Origin: Erythrobacter insulae
Lineage (GTDB): Bacteria > Pseudomonadota > Alphaproteobacteria > Sphingomonadales > Sphingomonadaceae
Assembly: GCF_007004095.1 (NCBI RefSeq)
Contig: NZ_VHJK01000002.1
Coordinates: forward strand, 62,001-126,000
Direction: 5' to 3'
Length of the DNA stretch: 64,000 nucleotides
Shown here piece by piece: positions 18,155 through 26,140 of this stretch. A program made the position numbers and the translations under genes. Each line of letters begins with the position of its first letter. Within the stretch, counting starts at the first letter, position 1. A model generated the notes under the pieces. The model saw nothing but the letters and a program-made list of their open reading frames with translations, did no database searches and had not been told where the DNA came from.

Positions 18155-18205
18155 TGTGAACATCACAGTGGTGACTGCTGCCTTGCAATCACATTGAAAT
18201 GTGAT
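18155..18205 (+). promoter_or_regulatory. TGTGA/TCACA inverted repeats before ribB
   Basis: Two dyads precede the gene: TGTGA-aca-TCACA (18155-18167) and a perfect 18-base palindrome ATCACATT-GA-AATGTGAT (18188-18205), which ends 11 bases before the ribB ATG. A third dyad, GTGAC-ttg-GTCAC (18245-18257), lies just inside the gene. The spacing differs from a CRP site. Because the gene encodes a protein with an N-terminal helix-turn-helix, autoregulation is an attractive inference. An FMN riboswitch is not apparent; the leader after the tRNA is only about 100 bases. Confidence 0.5.
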
Positions 18206-18216
18206 AGTTGGAGCTG

Positions 18217-19464
18217 ATGAGCACATCCATCATCACACGCGTACGTGACTTGGTCACATCGGGCGATTTCACCAAGGCTGGTCTTGCCAGAGCAGCCGGT
18301 CTTCATGCCAACACATTGCGGGACGCGGCTGAGGCCGATTGGAACCCCACAGCCGATACGTTGGCGAAGCTGCAAGACTTTCTTGATTCAAATGACGAGC
18401 GCCCCGTGCTGGTCGGTGCCGAAGAGATTATCAACGAAGCACGCAATGGCCGAATGTACATATTGGTAGATGACGAGGACCGCGAAAACGAAGGCGACCT
18501 GATCATCCCCGGCCAGATGGCGACCCCGCATGCAATCAACTTTATGGCGACCCACGGACGCGGGCTGATTTGTCTGGCTCTTGATAAAGCGCGGGTGGAC
18601 CAGCTTGGCCTTGAGCCGATGAGCCGCAATAACAAAGAGAGTATGCAAACCGCTTTCACGATTTCGATCGAGGCAAAAGAAGGTGTAACCACAGGGATAT
18701 CGGCAGCAGATCGCGCCCGCACCGTTTCCGTTGCCATCGATGCCAACAAAGGCGCCGATGATATTGTCACCCCCGGCCATGTTTTCCCCCTGACCGCGCG
18801 CAAGGGCGGTGTTCTGGTCCGGGCCGGTCATACCGAAGCGGCCGTGGATATATCCCGTCTGGCTGGTCTCAATCCCAGCGGCGTGATTTGCGAAATCATG
18901 AACGACGATGGCACCATGGCCCGCTTGGATGATCTGGTTGCTTTTGCCCGTAAGCACGATCTGAAAATCGGGACGATCCGGGACCTGATTGCATATCGCA
19001 TGCGCAACGATCATCTGGTCGAGCGCTTGGACGAAAGCGGCTTTGAAAGCGATTATGGCGGCCAATGGCGTTTGATCACGTATCGCAACCGCGTGGCGAA
19101 TGAACAGGCATATGTCCTTCAAAAGGGGCATATTTCGCCTGACGAGCCCACCCTCGCCCGCGTCCACCCGATTTCCGTTTTTGACGATATTCTTGGCCAA
19201 CCCGGAGCGCGCAAACGCACTCTTCAGCGCGCCATGAGCGCAATTGGCGAACACGGTTCAGGCGTCATTGTGATCTTGACCAGTCGCATAGGCGGCAAAG
19301 AATGGAGCCAGGACGAAGAAATTCGCAATGTGGGTATCGGCTCTCAAATCCTCGCCGATCTGGGAGTGCATGACATGATCCTGTTATCCAATTCGCGCCC
19401 CGACCTTGTCGCAATCGAGGGTTACGGCCTGACGATTTCTGATTTTAAATCCATCCCGGAGTAA
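18217..19464 (+). CDS. ribB: HTH-fused 3,4-dihydroxy-2-butanone-4-phosphate synthase
   Basis: A 415-residue riboflavin enzyme in three parts. Residues 1-60 form a helix-turn-helix-like domain (FTKAGLARAAGLHANTLRDA). Residues 65-265 form the RibB domain that converts ribulose 5-phosphate (VDDEDRENEGDLIIPG, THGRGLICLAL, RAGHTEAAVDISRLAGL). Residues 280-415 resemble GTP cyclohydrolase II (EPTLARVHPISVFDDILG) but lack the zinc cysteines of the active RibA motif, so RibA activity is probably lost. ribH follows six bases later. I chose ATG 18217; a TTG at 18208 is also in frame. The HTH fusion is unusual for RibB and suggests a DNA-binding role. Confidence 0.9.
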   Translation: MSTSIITRVRDLVTSGDFTKAGLARAAGLHANTLRDAAEADWNPTADTLAKLQDFLDSNDERPVLVGAEEIINEARNGRMYILVDDEDRENEGDLIIPGQMATPHAINFMATHGRGLICLALDKARVDQLGLEPMSRNNKESMQTAFTISIEAKEGVTTGISAADRARTVSVAIDANKGADDIVTPGHVFPLTARKGGVLVRAGHTEAAVDISRLAGLNPSGVICEIMNDDGTMARLDDLVAFARKHDLKIGTIRDLIAYRMRNDHLVERLDESGFESDYGGQWRLITYRNRVANEQAYVLQKGHISPDEPTLARVHPISVFDDILGQPGARKRTLQRAMSAIGEHGSGVIVILTSRIGGKEWSQDEEIRNVGIGSQILADLGVHDMILLSNSRPDLVAIEGYGLTISDFKSIPE

Positions 19465-19470
19465 CCCCAC

Positions 19471-19893
19471 ATGGCAAAGTTTCTGATCGTAGAAGCGCGT
19501 TTTTATGCGCAGCTCAACGATATGCTGATCGCTGGCGCAAAAGCCGCAATCGAAGCCGCCGGCCACGAGGCCGATGTTCTCACAGTACCGGGCGCTCTTG
19601 AAGTGCCGGGAGCCATCGGCTTGGCAGCTGAAAGCGGCGATTATGATGGCTTCGTCGCCATAGGTGTCGTTATCCGGGGCGAAACCTATCACTTTGAAAT
19701 TGTTGCCGGTGAAAGCGCCCGCGCAATCATGGCGCTGACCATGGACGGCATTCCAATCGGCAATGGTATTTTGACCGTCGAAAACGAAGCGCAAGCTCTG
19801 GTCCGTGCTGACTCAAACCAGAAAGACAAAGGCGGTGAAGCCGCGAAAGCCGCCCTGGCGCTTTATGATCTTGCAGTGCGATTTGACCGGTAA
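19471..19893 (+). CDS. ribH: 6,7-dimethyl-8-ribityllumazine synthase
   Basis: RibH (140 aa) condenses the butanone phosphate made by RibB with the pyrimidine intermediate to give lumazine, the penultimate step of riboflavin synthesis. The family motifs are [31 protein letters not shown] (catalytic His) and [13 protein letters not shown], followed by [10 protein letters not shown]. It is immediately downstream of ribB in a two-gene operon, which is a natural substrate channel of expression. Confidence 0.97.
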   Translation: MAKFLIVEARFYAQLNDMLIAGAKAAIEAAGHEADVLTVPGALEVPGAIGLAAESGDYDGFVAIGVVIRGETYHFEIVAGESARAIMALTMDGIPIGNGILTVENEAQALVRADSNQKDKGGEAAKAALALYDLAVRFDR

Positions 19894-19922
19894 AGCCGTA
19901 AAAAACCTGTAAAATCTCGCAG

Positions 19923-20003
19923 AGTACGTACTTTCGCGTATACAGAAATCCGTAAGTGCCCGTTAGATACCAACCGAGCGGTAAGCAGGTGCACCTGCCC
20001 GCT
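19923..20003 (+). repeat. Two palindromes in the ribH downstream gap
   Basis: AGTACGTACT (19923-19932) is a perfect ten-base palindrome. GCAGGTGCACCTGC (19985-19998) is a perfect 14-base palindrome, extended by AGCGG/CCGCT on the outside (19977-20003, with a three-base bulge). There is no U tract. These are candidate operators or hairpins ahead of the small gene at 20039. Confidence 0.4.
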
Positions 20004-20038
20004 TGGGAAGCAAAATTTTAAAAAGGCGGGATTAACAC

Positions 20039-20293
20039 GTGGCCAAGACTGAATTGCCCTATGCGCACCAGCTGTATTCGATAATCGGCATTCTTGAGGA
20101 ACAGTTGAGAGAGCTAGACAAGATCGGAGCGGGCATCGCGGCCGTCCATGTGAACGCGGCGATAGAACAGCTGCATAGCAATCTCGCAATCGTAAACGAT
20201 AATGATCCCAACCCTTTCGATCCGCAAATGCTGTGCCTCATTCCGGACGATCGTTCCACAACAGCGACTTTCTACCGCCATAGTAAGGATTAG
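20039..20293 (+). CDS. Unknown protein, 84 aa
   Basis: A short soluble protein with a GTG start and an AAAAGGCGGG region upstream. The first half is helical and amphipathic (YAHQLYSIIGILEEQLREL, AVHVNAAIEQLHSNLAIV), and the second half is acidic and proline-containing (NDNDPNPFDPQML). It resembles no family I know. Its position between ribH and a winged-helix gene gives no clue to function. Confidence 0.5.
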   Translation: MAKTELPYAHQLYSIIGILEEQLRELDKIGAGIAAVHVNAAIEQLHSNLAIVNDNDPNPFDPQMLCLIPDDRSTTATFYRHSKD

Positions 20294-20470
20294 CCCGTAA
20301 TGCGCTCAGGCGCCCAATTGACTAGATAGATCACGTCAGGGGGTGCAGATCGCTTCGGGTTTTTGAATCGGAGCAGCACGCCACTCAGGAGGCGGCGTGA
20401 TACAGCTTATCAAACTATGGGGCGTCTGGGAAAACCCGGCAGAACGGGTTGGCTCCGCGCAGGATTGCGT

Positions 20471-21142
20471 ATGAATGACACCCCGCTAAACCGCGTATCC
20501 CGTCATTCCAGTGAGGCCTCAAACGCGGACGACAATGCTGACATTGATCTTAAAAAGCTCGCTGGGCAGCTGACCCAAATCGCAAACCAATTGCGCAGCA
20601 CGCAGACAGAAATTTCCATGCCTACATCGGGCCACGTTACATCGGGCCACGTTACATCAGGCCACGTTACATCAGGCCAGGTTGCATCGGGCCAAATTAC
20701 ACGGGACCAGCCTGCACCGGCCAAGTACACATCGGACATATCCAGTGTGGTGCCTTTGGTGCCCGAACCAATTGAAGCACCAACTCGCCGAGAAACAGCC
20801 AGATTGGCCTACGCGGCGTGGGCACGCGATCAATATGCGACCCGCCGCCGACGTGAGACGGTTTTCCGCAATGCTGAACTGTTCGGCGAACCTGCCTGGG
20901 ATATCCTGCTCGATCTCTACATCGCTTATGTCGATCAAAAAACGGTATCGGTCTCAAGCGCTTGCATCGGTTCTGCCGCACCTTCGACCACTGGTTTGCG
21001 CTGGCTCGGTATACTCGCCGAACAGGGGCTGGTCACGCGAGAGCATGATCCAGACGATCAACGCCGGGTTCTGGTCCGTCTTTCAGATCACGGATTAGAA
21101 ACAATGGACGCCTATTTCGAAAGCGTTGCATCGGCGGCATAA
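20471..21142 (+). CDS. Winged-helix protein with TSGHV repeats
   Basis: A 223-residue protein. Residues 1-50 include a short helix (LKKLAGQLTQIANQLR). Residues 52-76 are five tandem pentapeptides (TSGHV three times, TSGQV, ASGQI). Residues 105-220 form a MarR-like winged helix (WDILLDLYIAYVDQKTVSVS, LRWLGILAEQGLVTRE, DPDDQRRVLVRLSDHG). The wing pattern DxxDxRxxxxxLT/S is the MarR signature. ATG 20471 is chosen for its CAGGA site; the frame opens earlier without similarity. Target unknown. Confidence 0.7.
   Translation: MNDTPLNRVSRHSSEASNADDNADIDLKKLAGQLTQIANQLRSTQTEISMPTSGHVTSGHVTSGHVTSGQVASGQITRDQPAPAKYTSDISSVVPLVPEPIEAPTRRETARLAYAAWARDQYATRRRRETVFRNAELFGEPAWDILLDLYIAYVDQKTVSVSSACIGSAAPSTTGLRWLGILAEQGLVTREHDPDDQRRVLVRLSDHGLETMDAYFESVASAA
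20624..20698 (+). repeat. Five tandem 15-bp repeats (in-frame)
   Basis: Five 15-base units, consensus ACATCGGGCCACGTT, encode the TSGHV-type pentapeptides. Copies 1 and 2 are identical, copies 3 and 4 differ at one or two bases, and the last is more diverged. Because 15 is a multiple of three, gain or loss of units keeps the reading frame. This is a likely site of length variation between strains. Confidence 0.85.
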
Positions 21143-21158
21143 AGCCACAAACGCGTAC

Positions 21159-22511
<1,353 letters not shown>

Positions 22512-22588
22512 TCACTTAAATTTCCGGCAATCCCTATTCGTCGGAACAACGGGGCGCAAGACGCGTTAAATTAATTACATCCACTCCG

Positions 22589-22608
22589 GCTTTTCTTTTT
22601 GGAAAAGC
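22589..22608 (+). promoter_or_regulatory. AT-rich hairpin before the membrane-protein cluster
   Basis: GCTTTTC-TTTTTG-GAAAAGC is a perfect seven-base-pair stem 27 bases before the first gene of the cluster. It could be an operator or leader hairpin. The rest of the 190-base divergent gap shows no gene. Confidence 0.35.
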
Positions 22609-22635
22609 AATAGATTAGAGGGCTCTAGAATCACC

Positions 22636-23235
22636 ATGGCAGAGACTAAGACAACCAAAACGACAAAAACCGCAACCAAATCCCCTGCACCCAAGCCAGC
22701 AGCGAAGACTACGACTGCTAAAAAGGCTGCGCCTAAAAAGACCGGCGCGACCGAAAAACCGGCTACAGAAGCAAAGAGTCGCTTCAATGCTGCGCTTGAA
22801 GAAGCTAAAGCCGGTGCAGCAGCGTTGCGCGCCGGAGCGAATGAGCGTGCGGGTGAATATAAGGAACAGGCAATGAACCGCAGCGATGATCTGGTTGGCG
22901 AAGTCCGCGCCTACGGAGAAAAAGCAAAGTCGCGCGCCGGAGATCTGGCCGTCGATGCGAAATCCGCGACCAGTGATGGCATCGCGTCGATCGGCAAAGT
23001 CATCGCCGACACCGCACCGCAAATCGATGAGCGTCTGGGCGAGCAATACGGCGATTACGCCCGTAAGGCATCACGTTCACTCGCAGAAACCTCCGCCAAA
23101 CTTGACGCGAAGAGCGTCGATGAACTGGGCGATGATGCACGGGAATTTGTTCGCAAAAGCCCAGGCACAGCGATCGGCATTGCTGCCGTCGCAGGTTTTC
23201 TGATTGCCCGTCTGTTCCGCGGTTCGCGCGACTAG
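22636..23235 (+). CDS. Lys/Ala-rich protein with YqjD/ElaB-like C-terminal anchor
   Basis: A 199-residue protein. Residues 2-50 are histone-H1-like (repeats of KTTKT, APKPAAK, AKKAAPKK). Residues 50-170 are predicted helical with heptad-like Ala spacing. The C-terminus, VRKSPGTAIGIAAVAGFLIARLFR, matches the glycine-rich single-span anchor of the DUF883 (ElaB/YqjD) group. In E. coli such tail-anchored proteins bind ribosomes at the inner membrane in stationary phase; the same role here is inference. It is the first of four overlapping or closely spaced genes. Confidence 0.7.
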   Translation: MAETKTTKTTKTATKSPAPKPAAKTTTAKKAAPKKTGATEKPATEAKSRFNAALEEAKAGAAALRAGANERAGEYKEQAMNRSDDLVGEVRAYGEKAKSRAGDLAVDAKSATSDGIASIGKVIADTAPQIDERLGEQYGDYARKASRSLAETSAKLDAKSVDELGDDAREFVRKSPGTAIGIAAVAGFLIARLFRGSRD

Positions 23236-23256
23236 ATAACAGTTCGAGGGCAGTTG

Positions 23257-23715
23257 ATGCGCGATAATGAAATGTCTGCGGGCAAGGAGCATGACGCCCT
23301 TGATCCGTCTGGTTCACATGGCGCCGATACTGCCCCGACTGATTCAGACCCAGCTTTTGATGAATCGCTGACTGATGAGATCGCCGCGCTCATCAATGAT
23401 GGCCGGACCTATGCCGAAGCGGAACTGGTGTTTCAAAAAACGCGCGCGGTTATTGCGGGCAAAAGCATCGGTTTCGCAATTGGATATGTGCTTGTTGCGC
23501 TTGTTACCTTGCACATCGCCGTTCTCGCGCTTGCCGTTGGATTGGTTATCGCGCTTGAACCATTGGCTACCATTTGGGGCGCGATCGCGATTGTTGTCGG
23601 TGCGTTGATCGTGTTGACGGCTTTCTTGGTCTTTGCCGCAAAAAAGCATGCGGACCGGATCGGATTGATGTTCGGATCAGCTGGACAAAACAACACTGCG
23701 GAAAAAACGCAATGA
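23257..23715 (+). CDS. YqjE-like (phage-holin-superfamily) membrane protein
   Basis: A 152-residue protein with an acidic N-terminal region (about 45 residues), a helix, and two adjacent transmembrane segments (IGFAIGYVLVALVTLHIAVLA and IWGAIAIVVGALIVLTAFLVFA). This is the architecture of DUF1469/YqjE proteins, which in enterobacteria are encoded next to yqjD. I start at ATG 23257; a TTG lies one codon earlier. The 3' end overlaps the next gene (ATGA). Confidence 0.7.
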   Translation: MRDNEMSAGKEHDALDPSGSHGADTAPTDSDPAFDESLTDEIAALINDGRTYAEAELVFQKTRAVIAGKSIGFAIGYVLVALVTLHIAVLALAVGLVIALEPLATIWGAIAIVVGALIVLTAFLVFAAKKHADRIGLMFGSAGQNNTAEKTQ

Positions 23716-24137
23716 GCAAACTCGATCGCCAGTTCTACGAAGACAGAGCACTTCGCGATGCTGCCAGAGAAGTGATTGAGGCGGATATTTCGCACGCGAA
23801 ACTATCGCTTTCGGGCAAATCCATTGCTGGCCGAGTAACCGAGCGCATCGGTGACGGGGCGAAAGATGTTTTCGAAGTTGCGAAGACCCACGGCGAAGAT
23901 CATCGCGGCATTATCGCAGCACTGATCGGCGCTATCATTCTCTGGTTCGCGCGCGGACCAATTTTGGAAGCACTCGGCCTTAGCGATGAAGAGCCCGGCG
24001 AAGATCGGATGGACCCCGACGGTTCATTCGCTGCCGACCCAGCAGAGGCCGCCGATCAAGACAATCTCGATTCAGCCCCGCTTCAGGCCAATATTTCTAA
24101 CAATTCCACTCCCATCGCTGGAGATACCCATGACTGA
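23712..24137 (+). CDS. Unknown single-span membrane protein of the cluster
   Basis: A 141-residue protein that starts in the ATGA overlap (MSKLDRQFYEDRALRDAAR). A helical N-terminal part (about 1-65) is followed by one hydrophobic segment (GIIAALIGAIILWFARGPIL) and an acidic C-terminal tail of about 50 residues. No family is recognised. Its position matches that of yqjK in the enterobacterial yqjDEK order, but the sequence does not obviously resemble it. It overlaps the next gene by eight bases. Confidence 0.65.
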   Translation: MSKLDRQFYEDRALRDAAREVIEADISHAKLSLSGKSIAGRVTERIGDGAKDVFEVAKTHGEDHRGIIAALIGAIILWFARGPILEALGLSDEEPGEDRMDPDGSFAADPAEAADQDNLDSAPLQANISNNSTPIAGDTHD

Positions 24138-24705
24138 TGTAACCCTTGTTCCGGCCGAAAAACGTGATGAACTGCGCGCAAAGATTGAAGCAAGCGAACG
24201 CCGTATCGCAGAGCGTACTGTCGCGGATCAGGCGAAAGAGGCCGCCGGCGCGGCAACGACCTACGTCAAAGAAAACCCGCTTACCGTCCTTGGCGGAGCG
24301 ATTGCGGTCGGACTCGTTATTGGTGCGATGACAAATCCCGGCCGGCGCGCTGCAATTGGTGCAGCCTCTGGCGCAGCAAACGCGGTGAGCGGCGCGGCAT
24401 CCGGGGCGGCAAGAACTGTCAGCACCGCAGCGAAAAAGCGGGGCAACGCTTTTGGTACATTATTGGCGGATGCAGCTGTTGCATACGGTATGAAGCTGAT
24501 CGACAGCGCCTTAACCACGGCCAGGGCTGGCCAAGACAAATTCGAAGACGTCAGCGATTCTGCAACGGCGAAAGCGCGCGAAGCACGCCGTGAGGCAGAC
24601 TATTTCGCAGGAAGCGCAGTCGACAAAGGCCGTGCAGTGACACGCCGGACTCGCCGCCGCGCAGAGCGCGCCGTGCGCGATATCAAGGATCGCGTCTCAA
24701 ACTGA
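24130..24705 (+). CDS. DUF883-like glycine-zipper membrane protein
   Basis: A 191-residue protein. The N-terminal helix (KRDELRAKIEASERRIAERT) leads to YVKENPLTVLGGAIAVGLVIGAMTNPGRR, which again resembles the anchor of ElaB/YqjD proteins. It continues with a Gly/Ala repeat (GAASGAANAVSGAASGAA) and a long basic helix ending RRTRRRAERAVRDIKDRVSN. It differs from the first gene in having the anchor in the middle. The basic tail could contact nucleic acid or ribosomes. It is the last gene of the cluster. Confidence 0.65.
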   Translation: MTDVTLVPAEKRDELRAKIEASERRIAERTVADQAKEAAGAATTYVKENPLTVLGGAIAVGLVIGAMTNPGRRAAIGAASGAANAVSGAASGAARTVSTAAKKRGNAFGTLLADAAVAYGMKLIDSALTTARAGQDKFEDVSDSATAKAREARREADYFAGSAVDKGRAVTRRTRRRAERAVRDIKDRVSN

Positions 24706-24713
24706 ATGGATTA

Positions 24714-24747
24714 GCAATGCGCCGCTCTTGTTCGAGCCGCGCATTGC
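24714..24747 (+). terminator. Strong hairpin after the membrane-protein cluster
   Basis: GCAATGCGC-c-GCTC pairs with GAGC-c-GCGCATTGC around a short loop: a thirteen-pair stem with one mismatch, nine bases after the last stop. A U tract is missing, so termination may be weak or factor-assisted. It lies between the cluster and the next gene. Confidence 0.5.
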
Positions 24748-24792
24748 GCTATGTGCGCCCATGAAACCCATTCTTCTCGCCAAGGATACATC

Positions 24793-25023
24793 ATGGAAGA
24801 AACAACCCCAGAACAGCGCCTGCACCTTGTCATGGGTGGCCGCGTTACAGACCCGCGTGGCATTGAATTTCAAGACCCTGAAAGCCTGCACGTTGTCGGT
24901 GTATTCAGCTCATATGAGGCTGCGGTCGATGCGTGGCGTGCGCAGGCACATCGAACCGTTGATGACGCCGAAATGAAGTATGTCATCGTGCACATCCACA
25001 AACTTCTGATGCCCGACGAATAG
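24793..25023 (+). CDS. DUF4170 family protein
   Basis: A 76-residue protein. The pattern RLHLVMGGRVTDPRGIEF and GVFSSYEAAVDAWRAQAHRTVDDAEMKYVIVHIHKLL is typical of the small DUF4170 proteins of alphaproteobacteria, whose function is unknown. ATG 24793 is preceded by an AAGGA site. It is 19 bases before a GNAT acetyltransferase gene, so the two may be co-transcribed. Confidence 0.85.
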   Translation: MEETTPEQRLHLVMGGRVTDPRGIEFQDPESLHVVGVFSSYEAAVDAWRAQAHRTVDDAEMKYVIVHIHKLLMPDE

Positions 25024-25042
25024 GTATCTACGGGGCGGAGAT

Positions 25043-25540
25043 ATGGCGTACATAATCCGCCCCTTCTTACGTCAGGATGCCGATGAACTGGCGAATCTAA
25101 CGGTTGCCGCAATTCAGTCCGTTGGCGTGAAAAGCTACACGGCAGCGCAAGTGGCGGCCTGGGCAGCGCGCCATCCCGGACCGCAGCGTTTTTTGGACAG
25201 AGCCGCAGGCGGAGATCACATCATTGTTGCTGCGGATGCTTCGGATTATCCGATTGCCTACACGCTTATCGAACCCGATGGGCATGTCGATATGTTGTAC
25301 TGCCACCCGGATCATACGCGGAAGGGTGTGGCAGACGAGCTTTTGGCCGCAGCCGAACAATACGCCCGATCAGTAAAGGCAGAGACATTGTTCACCGAAG
25401 CGAGCGAGCTCGCCCGCCCCGCATTCGAACGGGCAGGATACACAGTCATCAAACGCCGCGACTTTGACATCCCCTATAAGGGCAAAGCCATCGGAATTCA
25501 TAATTACGCGATGGAAAAGCCTATTATTCAAAAGGCTTAA
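25043..25540 (+). CDS. GNAT family N-acetyltransferase
   Basis: A 165-residue acetyltransferase of the GNAT fold. It starts YIIRPFLRQDADELANLTVAA and has the acetyl-CoA loop in HPDHTRKGVADELLAAAEQYA, with a C-terminal FTEASELARPAFERAGY and a repeated beta strand. The acceptor cannot be predicted. It lacks the close features of RimI or of aminoglycoside acetyltransferases. It converges on greA, with only ten bases between the stops. Confidence 0.85.
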   Translation: MAYIIRPFLRQDADELANLTVAAIQSVGVKSYTAAQVAAWAARHPGPQRFLDRAAGGDHIIVAADASDYPIAYTLIEPDGHVDMLYCHPDHTRKGVADELLAAAEQYARSVKAETLFTEASELARPAFERAGYTVIKRRDFDIPYKGKAIGIHNYAMEKPIIQKA

Positions 25541-25550
25541 GCGTAAACCT

Positions 25551-26027
25551 TTAGATGAATTCGATTTTCTGGACGAGGTAGAACTTGTCGCCTGAGGGGA
25601 CTGTTACCTCAATCTCCTCATCGACCTGTTTGCCAATCATCGCACGTGCCAACGGAGAGCTGTAAGAAATACGGCCCGATGCCGCATCAGCTTCTGTTTC
25701 GCCAACGATCTGATACTTGATCGGTTTATCATTTTCATCAAGCAACGTGACCGTTGATCCGAAGACAACTTTGTCACCGGTCAGTGTTGCAGGATCGATG
25801 ATCTGGGCGCGGCTGATTTTACCTTCGATGTCGCCGATCATGGCTTCCACCTGACCCTGACGCTCTTTTGCGGCATGATACTCGGCATTTTCCGAGAGAT
25901 CACCGTGCGCGCGCGCTTCCTCAATCGCATCGACAATGCGAGGACGCTCATCACGAAGCGCCTTGAGATCAGCTGTCAGCCGCTCATAGCCTTCGGCGAG
26001 CATCGGAACCTTTTCCATCGTAGCCAT
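25551..26027 (-). CDS. greA: Transcription elongation factor GreA
   Basis: GreA (158 aa) enters the RNA polymerase secondary channel and stimulates cleavage of backtracked transcripts. The coiled-coil domain carries the acidic tip ([20 protein letters not shown]), and the C-terminal FKBP-like domain includes [19 protein letters not shown] start at [14 protein letters not shown] (26027), which gives the standard length. It follows carB on the same strand, an order common in this group. Confidence 0.96.
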   Translation of the reverse strand: MATMEKVPMLAEGYERLTADLKALRDERPRIVDAIEEARAHGDLSENAEYHAAKERQGQVEAMIGDIEGKISRAQIIDPATLTGDKVVFGSTVTLLDENDKPIKYQIVGETEADAASGRISYSSPLARAMIGKQVDEEIEVTVPSGDKFYLVQKIEFI

Positions 26028-26140
26028 TCCAATTCTTTCTATCTGCCCTCGCCCGATTTCATCCAATCATTTCGAACATGGCCGACCCTGACAGGGGCAG
26101 CCTCGACGCGGTAAAATGTCGGGAGGGACGGCTTGAATGC

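Noticed and set aside
18115..18216. FMN riboswitch upstream of ribB
   Set aside because: Only about 100 bases separate the tRNA from ribB and I cannot find the conserved FMN aptamer segments; dyads are present instead.
19857..20189. Minus-strand frame through the ribH-20039 gap
   Set aside because: Arg/Cys-rich, overlaps ribH and the unknown gene, no start signal.
20624..20698. CRISPR-like array
   Set aside because: Repeats are contiguous 15-base units with no spacers and code in frame for a protein repeat.
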